In this document: one piece after another, positions 32,462 through 41,825 of the stretch
Numbering within the stretch: the first letter of the stretch is position 1
Layout: the number at the start of each line of letters is the position of its first letter
Source of the DNA: Agrostemma githago
Taxonomy: Eukaryota > Streptophyta > Magnoliopsida > Caryophyllales > Caryophyllaceae
Direction: 5' to 3'
DNA: 64,000 nucleotides
NCBI GenBank assembly: GCA_958450325.1
Contig: OY288241.1
Span: 40,548,278-40,612,277, forward strand
Translations under genes and position numbers: made by a program
The notes under the pieces: generated by a model
Told to the model about the DNA's origin: nothing
Seen by the model: the letters and a program-made list of their open reading frames with translations, nothing else
Database searches by the model: none

Positions 32462-32935
32462 TATAACCAGATAAAATTGGCAGAAGAAGATATGGATAAG
32501 ACCACCTTCATTACACCTTGGGGTACTTATTGCTATACTGTTATGCCATTTGGTCTCATCAATGCCGGGGCCACCTATCAACGAACCGCCACAACTTTAT
32601 TACATGACATGATGCATAAAGAGGTGGAAGTCTACGTGGACGACATGATCGTCAAATCTAAAGACAGGGACGGTCACATCACCGCCCTGAGAAAGTTCTT
32701 CACCCGATTACGCAAATACAACATGAGGCTAAACCCTCAGAAATGCAGTTTCCGGGTAACATCCGGCAAATTACTGGGTCATATCGTTAGCCAACGAGGT
32801 ATCGAAGTCGATCCAGCCAAAATCAAGGCCATCACCGAGATGCAGCCCCCTAGAACCGAAAAGGAGATAAGAGGGTTTCTCGGAAAAGTCCAATACATTA
32901 GTAGGTTCATTTCAAAGCTAACCATGGTGTGTTAA
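32462..32935 (+). pseudogene. E3 reverse transcriptase fragment
   Basis: It begins inside the RT palm at the position equal to E5 51909. Motifs TPWGTYCYTVMPFGL and YVDDMIVKS (active site) are intact. It ends at a TAA where E5 has Glu. The N-terminal RT part was lost in the deletion at the Athila-like element. Confidence 0.85.
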
Positions 32936-33466
32936 CCAATCTTCAAGAAGCTGAAAATAGGAGAACGGTTACTATGGGACGACAAATGTCAAGCAGCCTT
33001 TGATAGAATCAAGGAAATTTTGTCTTCACCACCGGTCCTGATGCCACCTCAGCACGGTTTGCCTTTGTCACTATACCTAACCACGACAGAGACAGCTATG
33101 GGGGCTATGCTAGCTCAAACGGTCAACTCCGAAGAACGGGCTATATACTACATCAGCAAGAAGTTTTTAGAGTACGAGTGTAAATACACCATGCTCGAAA
33201 AGACGTGTTTAGCTCTGGTCTGGGCCACTAAGAAGCTCCGACATTACATGCTCAGTTACGAGGTACAAGTACTATCCAGAATGGATCCAATCAAATACCT
33301 CTTCGAGAAGCCCATCCTCAACGGCAGGATATCAAGATGGAGCCTGATGTTGGCAGAGTTCGATCTAAAGTTCGTACCATTGAAAGCCATCAAAGGACGA
33401 ATAGTAGCCGAATTTCTCGCTGACAGTCCCGGAAGGACACCCCGACACTTGGTCCTTCCCAGATGA
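32936..33466 (+). pseudogene. E3 RT-linked RNase H fragment
   Basis: Same frame as the RT after the stop. Shows LEYECKYTMLEKTCLALVWA and FEKPILNGRISRW. Next to E5, an 8-bp deletion near 33430 shifts the frame and ends it at 33466. Confidence 0.8.
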
Positions 33467-33890
33467 AGACATTTTCCACACTGACACCGAAGCGTGGGAC
33501 TTATACTTTGACGGGGCATCCAATTTCCGAGGATTTGGAGTCGGAATTCTCCTAATCTCGCCAAGAGGGGAACATACTCCCGTGTCTATCAAATTAGACT
33601 TTGACGTCACCAATAATGCTGCTGAGTATGAAGCATGTATCCACGGGCTACAAGCCGCCGCCGACTTAGGGGTCACGAACCTCCGAGTACACGGCGATTC
33701 ATCTCTGGTCATTAATCAAGCACTCCAAAAATGGAAAACTCAAAATGCTAATCTCGTGGCCTACCAGGCACGAGTAAGGGATCTTGAGAAATAATTCCAC
33801 AAGGTAGAATATATATACCTACCCCGGGAAGAAAATCAATTCGCAGATGCACTCTCAAAACTGGCATCTTTACTAAACATTCCCGATCAT
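33467..33890 (+). pseudogene. E3 second (archaeal-type) RNase H
   Basis: DGASNFRGFGVGILL, NNAAEYEACIHGLQAA and FADALSKLASL: a complete extra RNase H fold after the RT-linked one. This second domain is known from the Tat lineage. One CAA to TAA change (33792-33794) interrupts it. Confidence 0.8.
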
Positions 33891-35235
33891 ATGACCAGTA
33901 TGCCAATCTGTGTCGAAAGACGATCCGAGCCAGCATATATCCACGACATCGAAGAAATCGAGATACCTGATCCCGAGCCATGGTATCAAGCTGTTTTGAC
34001 ATACCTAGCAACCGGGGAATATCCACCCGGAGCTGACAACCGAGCCAAAAAGGCCTTGCGAAGACTGACAACCCAGTTCATCCGCACCGACGATGGGCAA
34101 CTCTACAAAAAGACAGCACATGGGGCTCTCCTTCAATGTGTTGATAAAACCAACGCTAAAAAAGTTATGGCTGAGGTACACGATGGCGAATGCGGCCCAC
34201 ACATGAATGCCCAGATGTTAGTCCGGAAAGTCATGAGGCTCGGATACTACTGGAATAGCATGGAAACCGACTGTCAACTGTATGTTAAACATTGCCATAA
34301 TTGTCAAATTTTTGCCAATGTACAACATATGCCACCATCCCTGCTATACACCATGACATCACCATGGCCATTTTCAACGTGGGGAATTGATATAATTGGA
34401 AAGATAAACCCCTCGGGAACCGGAGGACACTGCTTCATTTTGGTAGCAATCGACTATTTCACCAAATGGGTCGAAGCCGAATCCTATCGTATTCTCAACG
34501 CCAGCCATGTTGCCAAGTTCATTCAAAATAAGATAATATGCCGGTATGGGATCCCTCATGAATTCATCAGTGACCACGGGACCCATTTTCAAGCCGAAAC
34601 AGCAGCCTTGCTGACCAAGTACAAGATTCAAAGGCATACATACATCTTCACCCTACCGACCCCAAACCAACGGAGCGGTAGAAGCGGCTAATAAAACGAT
34701 TGTCACCATACTCAAAAAGATGGCTGATAATTACCGGGATTGGCCCGACAAAATACCATTTGCACTTTGGGGATATCGGACCTCGATTCGTACTGCGACC
34801 GGGGCAACACCGTATTACCTTACATACGGCATGGAAGCAGTCCAACCCATTGAGTTAGAAGTGCCATCACTCAGAATACTACTCGAAAGTCAAGTACCCG
34901 AAACTGATTGGGTTCGAGCACGATATGACTCGCTAGTCCTTTTAGACGAACGACGATCTCGTGCCCTCAATAATATTCAAATCTATCAGAAGAGAATCCA
35001 ACGGGCTTTCAACAAAAGGGTGAGGCCCAGAAACATCAAAGAAGGAGATTTGATTCTCAAATCTGTTCGAGCTTTGTTACCAGTAGACCCAAGGGGAAAA
35101 TTCAAACCTAACTGGGTCGGGCCGTATCTGGTAAAGAAGATTCTATCAGGTGGAGCCGTGATGCTAACGGATCTGGACGGGAACGAGTTTGTCAACCCAA
35201 CTAACCTGGACCAGCTGAAGCGTTACTACCCTTAA
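33891..35235 (+). pseudogene. E3 integrase
   Basis: Zinc finger H...H...CHNC, then a core with WGIDIIG, FISDHGTHF and EAANKT. A frameshift near 34640-34690 moves the frame, and the C-terminal part continues at 34692-35235 to the native stop (KRYYP). Confidence 0.85.
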
Positions 35236-35337
35236 GCCACCTCTCTCAATGTCATTTGCAAAAGTTTATTAAAAACATCTTTTTTCAAACTTTTTAAGAC
35301 AAGTCAAAAGCTAGAATCACTTATTCTACTGTTATAA

Positions 35338-35455
35338 GCATCTTGAACCAATAGTCTTGATGTATTTCGAAATTGCAAATTAAGTCTGAACTACGTTTGG
35401 TTTGATTCCATTTATGGATACGTAGGCAGCCCCTCAAAAGGGCACAACCACTGCA
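35338..35455 (+). other. Conserved non-coding block after pol in E3
   Basis: About 115 bp (catcttgaacca, ctgaactacg, ggatacgtaggcagcccc) strongly conserved with E5 54788-54905, while the DNA on both sides has diverged. Similar blocks occur behind pol in other plant Tat elements as I remember them. Role unknown. Confidence 0.6.
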
Positions 35456-35599
35456 ATCGAAAACAGGAACGGTTCTTTAATAAGTTTCTTTTATTAATTT
35501 CAACAAAAAAAAATTTCCGACAAATTCGGGAAATTACAAAAAAAAAATCAAAAAAAATCAGCACACAATAAATAATACTAATACTTAAATAATAACAAA

Positions 35600-36451
35600 C
35601 TAGGGCATTTTTCCCTTTCCTTTGCCTTTAGCCTCCTTTTCGGTCCATCGGCGTCGAGGTGGAGGTGAACGCTCCCTAATCGCCAAGGGAACCTCCTTAA
35701 CCCGGGTTCGTTTCTTCAAACTTGATTCCCCGGTCACCTCGTTATCGCGCGGACCTAGCCTGTCTCGGACCGCTAGTCTCGGTCCAAGTCTTCTCTCCAA
35801 GTCACTAGCACCGGTCTCATTAGCTCGAGTCTCAGTTTTTGACTTAGGACCCGACCCCGGCTCAGCAAAGGTAGTTGGAGTCTCCTCTTTATCAAAAAAC
35901 CGTCTATTATCTTTTACCGATTCCTGACGGACCAAGTCAAGTGCCTCTTCAGTCTTCAAAGTCTTACGGGTCTCCTGCGATTCTTCAGAGGTCCATCTTC
36001 GATATGATTCAGAAACCCAAGTGGTTTGACAAGGGCGAGGTATAGTCCACATGACACGGGTAAACTAGCGTTGTAGCCACGTGTCACACATAGCGTCCGT
36101 CAATTGGAGCGAAACGCTAATGATTGCTTCCGTCTCGGGGATCTACTGAAACGAACCGAACTGTCTCAGAATACGATCCGGATAGATGTGGACGGTCCAA
36201 TCCAACGACAAGATCACCAGATAACGGGCCTTGTCCCTTCTAGCTAACCCTGTCAACCTCGAAAGGAACCACCAGATGACGTTCCATCTAATCAAAGGCC
36301 CACCATGAAATGTCAGCTCTTCATCCCAATACTTTCGATTTATATGATGACTTGATCTTATTCGTCGGGACCTGGAGCCAATCTGACAGCTACGATATCT
36401 GGATATATTCACTGGGGGCTCTATGATTGACAAACGCTCGGTTAACCAGAT
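35600..36451 (-). pseudogene. E3 antisense gene, exon 2
   Basis: 284 codons from a TTTTGCAG acceptor (36452) to the stop at 35600. Starts IWLTERLSIIEPP, then YWDEELTFHGGPLIRW and WTVHIYPDRILRQFGS, then a charged Arg/Glu/Pro-rich tail ending KGKGKGKMP. A single in-frame TAG at 36143-36145 is the only lesion. The basic tail could bind nucleic acid (inference). Confidence 0.7.
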
Positions 36452-36661
36452 CTGCAAAATTTTCGAAAAGTCAAAAACTTTCGAAAAAAACAAAAAATTC
36501 TTCGAAAAAAATCAAAATTTTCGAAAATTGGAAATTTTGAAAAATTTCGGAAAAACCAAAAATTTTCGAAAAATTGGAAATTTCGAAAATTTCGGAAAAT
36601 TCGAAGTTTCGGGAAAGAATTCGGAAAATCGGGCAATTTTTCGAAAAAAACGGTTAAATAC
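36452..36661 (-). other. Intron of the E3 antisense gene
   Basis: 210 bp, GTATTT...TTGCAG on the minus strand, made largely of ttcgaaaattt-like words. Same position and phase 0 as in E2 and E5, but no sequence similarity to their introns. Confidence 0.7.
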
Positions 36662-37302
36662 CTGCAAAAGACGGATGCCTCCTGTCAATGGTCGATCCGG
36701 GTCAAGTCTTCTAGCGTTAAGACCCATAATGATCTCCCCAGTTATCAGCCAAGCCGGGCTGTGACCTGTCTCCATTTGGTCAACTATGCTAATTAGCCTG
36801 ATCTCACCCAAGCACGAGTCAGCATCCATCCGACCTTCAAAGGCATATCTATGTAGCATACAAAAGGCAAAAGCCCTACGCCTATGGGTAGAAGTAATTC
36901 TTGCGCCAACTGGGTTCATGAATTTGTCAGCCAAGTCAAATAGGGAAACTGAATCTCCCTTTACCATACGGGTTGTCTCAGCATGCGACAGACCTAGAAA
37001 ATTCCTTAGCCTCCTCCTTGGGTCAGGATAAAATGGGGGAATGGCAGGACGAACACTAGGACACCAACCGCCTATAGCTGCAATTTCTTCAGGAAGGGGA
37101 CACATTTCTCCTCGAGAAAATGCAAAAACATGGTAGGTAGTATCCCAAAAGGATAAGCAAGCATCAAGAAAGTGCGAATCTACCTAAGCCGCTGAAGTGG
37201 GAATAAAGCCACAATTCCCATTTGAGTTAGCTGAACTTTATCTTCATCTCGAAAATCCCGGGCCCACGCCTGAAGCATCGCAGTCAAGTGATCAATACCC
37301 AT
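36662..37302 (-). pseudogene. E3 antisense gene, exon 1
   Basis: From ATGGGTATTGAT (37300-37302) to the CAG/GTATTT donor. A small deletion near 37185 shifts the frame; the rest is open (EEIAAIGGW, DPRRRLRNFLGLSHAET, DSVSLFDLADKFMN, HRRRAFAFCMLHRYAFEG, QMETGHSPAWL). The antisense promoter is missing because the LTR tail begins at about 37315. Confidence 0.7.
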
Positions 37303-37314
37303 TGCGAGAATAGT

Positions 37315-37758
37315 TTCTTTCATTCAATCGTCAAACTAACGTGCGTACACGAAAAATAAATGATATCTAAGTAGAAGCCGCTAAGTGCGGGCGGGGTTGG
37401 GTGTTCTTTGTGAACTTCCCAACACGTACCCTCACCGCTTACTCAGAACCATGGTTTCCGGATGTCCGAAACCGTTGGCATACGAGAGTCATTCAATACA
37501 CGATTTCCGATAATGTCGGTATCGGTATCGCAATGCAAAGGGACGAACCCCATAAACTCTGAAATCGGAATGGACAGTACTCTGTGCACGGCCCACCAAG
37601 ATATAGAGTGGGTTCGAACGGGCCCGAACTCCCACAAAGTTCGGTGGCGACTCCTAATTAGATTTAAATTTCAATCCGAGATTCATCTCACATGAGATTC
37701 ATTCGCCGCCCCAAACCCGCGCGTGGTCGCGTCGGGGTGGACCTATGTCATGTTCACA
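37315..37758 (+). repeat. LTR tail, probably the end of the E2 3' LTR
   Basis: 444 bp matching the last part of the E3 5' LTR (23040-23476), but with clear divergence, ending ttcaca at 37758. No primer site follows, so this is a 3' end. By divergence it fits E2 better than E3, implying a deletion that removed E3's 3' LTR. The bases atcat after it are the candidate E2 target duplication. Confidence 0.6.
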
Positions 37759-37901
37759 ATCATATTTAAGTGTGAGTTTATACAATTTATTTACAATACA
37801 CCCGTGATTTTCACGAGTAACAAGCGAAAATGCAAACATACAATTGTTCCCAAAAATAAATATTATAGAAATTCCGTGCATTGCACGGGTCACAAAACTA
37901 G
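37759..37901 (+). mobile_element. Helitron 3' end, truncated by E2
   Basis: Ends with the hairpin CCGTGCATTGCACGG, nine bases, then CTAG at 37898-37901 followed by T: the CTRR rule of Helitron 3' ends. Its 5' part lies beyond E2, outside the window. Confidence 0.65.
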
Positions 37902-38094
37902 TTAGAAATAATAATTGCAAAAGTAAGAAAGATTTTGGTGAGGTGGAAGATGTGAAAATGATTGGATAGATTGAAAAGTGAGAAATATTCCATAATTGGT
38001 TTGATGACCTAGGTGGTGACAAATGGGAGAATACAAGTGGTCAAAATAAATAAGGCGAAATTAATGGTAGAAAGAGGTGCTAACCTAATTAATA
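37902..38094. other. Host intergenic DNA
   Basis: AT-rich, with no credible frame or repeat. Confidence 0.5.
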
Positions 38095-38294
38095 CTCCCT
38101 CCGTTATAAAATATGGGTAATTTAAGATATTTGCACACTTATTAAGAAAGTGTTTTAAGTGGATATTAAGTTGCTTTGGAAAATCCTTCTTAACCAATTA
38201 AAGGAGCTTTACTGTATTAAAAAAATGTAAAACAACTTATAAAAAATAAAAATTTTAATCCGCTAAAACTACTTCTATTTTGAAACAGATGGAG
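38095..38294. mobile_element. Stowaway MITE (Tc1/mariner-like)
   Basis: 200 bp with inverted ends CTCCCTCCGTT... and ...ACAGATGGAG and the TA target duplication (38093-38094, 38295-38296). No coding capacity; moved by a mariner-like transposase encoded elsewhere. Confidence 0.88.
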
Positions 38295-38579
38295 TATAAA
38301 AATAGGTGGTGACCTAGTTAAGATGAACTCCGGATGGTTTTAAAAGCCCACATGAACATGAATATGCAAATTCAAGCTGCTGTCGTGGCTCATCTCATGT
38401 CCATCCTTATCGTAGGAGATTTACCTTAAGTAGGCCGAACCTTTGCTTTTCCTATTTCCAGAGCTCAATTAATCAATTATCCTAGTATCTCCCTTTAATT
38501 ATTACGGTGTGAGTATTATTGTTATTATTATACTCCGTAGTGAATTATTAGAGGTAATTCTTGTGATTAGTTAAAGGAA
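38295..38579 (+). promoter_or_regulatory. Upstream region of the HIG1 gene
   Basis: TATAAAAATA at 38295-38304 is formed by the MITE's right TA duplication and its flank, 276 bp before the ATG. It could be the core promoter; the start site is not visible. Confidence 0.35.
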
Positions 38580-38655
38580 ATGGGTAGCACAGAACCCAGC
38601 ATCGATGAATTATTCCCAGAGAAGAAGAGGATCAGGAACCCTTTAGTACCCATTG
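38580..38655 (+). CDS. HIG1-domain (RCF1-like) protein, exon 1
   Basis: Starts at ATG 38580-38582 and encodes 25 residues ending NPLVPI plus one base; the donor is CATTG/GTAAAT. NPLVPIG is the lead-in of the HIG1 domain in RCF1-type proteins of the mitochondrial inner membrane. The N terminus is short and charged (EKKRIR). The join to exon 2 keeps the frame, giving an 87-residue protein. Confidence 0.82.
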
Positions 38656-40032
38656 GTAAATTTCCCATCTTTTTTTGTTGTTGTTAAGTTTTGGGCATTT
38701 GGGTATCTCAGATTGTGGATGTTATTTTGTTATTGGTACAATAATACGGAATATTGCAATTTCCCTGTATAATTTTCATCGTAGGCCTTCAAAGTTTGTA
38801 GTTTTTTTATTTACTTATTATTGTGATTGCTATTCATTTCAAGAATAAATGACCAATTTATAGGCTTTGGGATGTTGTCAACGATGAAGGAATGATGTGC
38901 ATTTCATGAGAATTAGGATGTAATGATGCTAGTGAATCGAGGGTTTTGCTTTTGGATCTTGGTTGTTGGGAGATGAACTTTCTTGATGAATTTGTCAATT
39001 TAGAGGATCGAAGCTGCAATCTATCTTCTTAATGGTTAGTTAAAGAGGTCTAATAGAAGTGTTCAATATAGTTGTGCAATACGAATTGCAGTTAGTTGTG
39101 GCCTGTACGCATCAAGAGGGATTTGAATATCAGGGTGATTAGATGTATTGTGGCTTATGAACAAAAGTAAACTAATGTGAATCGATGTACTGAAGTTCCA
39201 GAAACTAACTACTGATGTGCCTGGAGGTGTTATAGAACCCTAACTCTTCCATCTTCAAGCCATAATCGTGCTCAGTATGACACTCAAGGATATGTGTATG
39301 GAATGTGTTACCACCCTCACATTTCTATTTAAACTAAAGCAAAAGACACGCATTATCAATGTAGAAGAAGATACCGGTGGACAGTGCTGTTAGGGTTTGT
39401 TTAATGGACAGATTTGAGGTGATACAAACAAGGGGGATGGGAAATGGTGGGCGAGGGATCTGAAGGGATGCATTTTTCCCTTCTTATAGGCAAATCAAAA
39501 TCGCTACTCTTTAGGAATGATTTGGAGGGGAGCTGTATCCAAACATCCCACATCACTTACCTTCTCTCCAAACAAGGTCTAAATATTTCACTTTTATAAC
39601 TAGTTTTGTTTTAAAGGTGCACCTCTATCCTCATGAGAGGACATGGTCTTCGTGGTAAAATAGTGTTATGTCATTTGACTCTTGGAATTGTACAATAGTG
39701 TGGAGTGGATCATTCATTGAATAAACATGTTGGCTTAAACCCATGCTAGAAATGTTTCAGTCATGTTGTTCATTCCTGATCATAACTGTCTAGAGTGAAA
39801 TACTTCTAAACAGCATACTATAGTCTATCAAAATGGATGATGCAATATGTTCCTCAATGACATGGTAGATGCTTATAAATTACTCCGTACTCCGTGTTCT
39901 TTAGGTATGGCAATCTTCGCTTTAATATCGAGCAATGAGGAGAGAGTATATATTCTAGCTTGTAGAATGGTCTTTTTGTATTTGCACATTTAGAGATACA
40001 TGTAAGCAACATGAGTGGTGTTGGAATTTCAG
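38656..40032 (+). other. Intron of the HIG1 gene
   Basis: 1377 bp with GT...AG ends, AT-rich, acceptor ttggaatttcag. I see no complete mobile element or frame inside. Confidence 0.75.
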
Positions 40033-40220
40033 GGGCTCTAATGACAGCCGGAGTACTGACAGCCGGGTTGATAAGCTTTAGGCAAGGTAACTCAAAGCTA
40101 GGACAGAAGCTGATGAGAGCACGAGTGGTGGTCCAAGGTGCTACCGTTGCACTCATGGTCGGCACAGCTACCTACTATGGAGACAGCTTCCCCAAGTTCC
40201 CCAAGTTCCCTGGGCTTTGA
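40033..40220 (+). CDS. HIG1-domain (RCF1-like) protein, exon 2
   Basis: Encodes the rest of the domain: GALMTAGVLTAGLISFRQGNS, LMRARVVVQGATVALMVG, then a short tail and TGA. Two hydrophobic segments flank the conserved FRQGN...MRARV...QG signature of the HIG1 family, whose members help assemble or stabilise respiratory complexes III and IV. No lesions. It is the only intact non-transposon gene I can support here. Confidence 0.88.
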
Positions 40221-40508
40221 GATTAACAAGCCACCATCTCCCATATTACCGTTTAGTTTAGGAATCCTCATATCGTATTTTTATTTACCCTCGTAACTCG
40301 GGCAATCAACTCCGACTGCTATTTCCTTAAGAGTACTACAGTTTTTTCAATTTTTTTGTAACATAATATGAGAATATTTGTCAGAAAATAATCTTGTGAA
40401 ATTGCTGAGAAGTTTATAGCAGCTGAGAATTGAGATATAGAGATTCATTTACAGTACATTTTTGTGCTTCCTTTTCGTCCCTACCAAAATTGCATTTGGA
40501 TTGCATGT
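40221..40508 (+). other. 3' flank of the HIG1 gene
   Basis: Presumed 3' UTR and downstream DNA, AT-rich. No clear poly(A) signal. Confidence 0.4.
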
Positions 40509-40516
40509 GTTTCAGG

Positions 40517-40765
40517 TAGACCTGTCAAAAATTGACCCGACCCGAAAACCCGACCCGAAAACGACCAAAAAAAACCCGAAAAAACCCGCCCAAAAATGAC
40601 TGAAACTCGAAAGTGACCCGCCCGATAAAAACCCGAATATATTGGGTCAAAACCCGCCCGAACCCGTTACCTGCCCGAAAATAGAAAATTAAAAAAATAT
40701 TGCTATCATACACTAAAGTTTCTCAAAAAAACTAAGAATTTTTTTTTTTTTTCAAAATTTTAAGA

Positions 40766-40814
<49 letters not shown>

Positions 40815-41217
40815 CATATTTTTATCACATGATTATTATAATGAAAAAAAAATATCAATAAATCGAGTCAAAGTTCGTCATATATTTTCGTACTTCCTAT
40901 AGAAATAAAATATCAATGTATACTAAAAATATATCAAATAAAACATGTTTATTCTCACTAATATCTTATATTAAATGGGTTGATTAAGAAAATTAAGAAT
41001 AAAATTATATTTATGATAGAAAAATGTAAAGAAAATTAATGTTTTTAAAGTGCGTTAATGACCCGTATTTGACCCGAAACCCGACCCGAAACCCGTATAA
41101 ACCCGACCCGTATAAAACCCGTATTTTTCAAACCCGAAATACACCCGACCCGTATTTTACCCGAACCCGTATTGGCCGAACCCGAAACCCGACCGTCCGA
41201 CCCGTTTGACAGGTCTA
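40517..41217. mobile_element. hAT-type MITE
   Basis: 701 bp, inverted ends TAGACCTGTCAAA/TTTGACAGGTCTA and the 8-bp target duplication gtttcagg (40509-40516 and 41218-41225), diagnostic of hAT. Both arms are rich in acccgacccg words; the middle is AT-rich with a long TA microsatellite (about 40772-40811). No transposase. Confidence 0.92.
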
Positions 41218-41225
41218 GTTTCAGG

Positions 41226-41471
41226 TATTGAAATAATAGGAAGGGAAAATTACAAATAACCACCACGTATTTACCGTATTCTACCTATTATCACCACGTA
41301 TTTTCAATTTTATAAATTATCACCTACTATTTAACGTATATATCCGAATCACCACCGTATATCTATCCCGACTCTCATTTAACTTAATTCTCGAGTCCAT
41401 TAACCAAAATTTAAAACAAACTACCTAAACTACCCCTCAATTAAAGTTTACGGAATCACTTAATGAAACAA
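41226..41471. other. Host spacer between hAT MITE and Helitron H1
   Basis: Non-coding; 'accaccacgtattt' and 'atcaccacgtatttt' words recur within 50 bp. No recognised element. Confidence 0.4.
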
Positions 41472-41825
41472 TCAATCAATCAATCAATATATATATATAT
41501 ATATATTAGGCTTTTTTCGAGCGATCTCATTGGTCCGTTTCATCAAATCTCAAATTAGGAAAGTATCATAAATAAATAAAAAAATCAACTAGAGAATCTT
41601 TTAATTATTATAATATATATTTAATTTATTATATTAATGGGATGTTTTACCATTCTTAGTTAAAAACCTTTATAGTTCATTTTTTAAAAACATCATCGTA
41701 AAATAAATTATAAAAATAAAATAATTATATTCGTGGTAAAAAATGCTTTCATTAGAGTATATATTTCATATTATTTGTTTCACATTATGTAATGAATTTA
41801 TAACATATAACAGTTTTAAAATTAT

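Larger units (their letters stand above)
21099..37314 (+). mobile_element. E3: degenerate Tat-lineage Ty3/gypsy element
   Basis: 5' LTR 21099-23476, tRNA-Arg primer site, gag, protease, pol, antisense gene. It is inserted in the E2 3' LTR after atttg (21094-21098). The coding region has stops, frameshifts and a deletion around the Athila-like insertion (27418-32461). Its own 3' LTR seems lost: the antisense leader at about 37302-37314 runs straight into an LTR tail that looks like E2's. Confidence 0.75.
13442..37758 (+). mobile_element. E2: old Tat-lineage element, present as fragments
   Basis: Pieces in order: antisense exon 2 (13442-13673), part of its intron, a LINE, the rest of the intron, antisense exon 1 (18591-19232), the region before the LTR, and the first 1237 bp of its 3' LTR (19862-21098). 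E3 then interrupts it. The LTR tail at 37315-37758 is as diverged from E3's LTR as E2's is, so I assign it to E2. gag and pol would lie left of E1, outside the window. Confidence 0.6.

Noticed and set aside
37699..38197. Frames around the Helitron end and Stowaway
   Set aside because: They cross element borders and match nothing.
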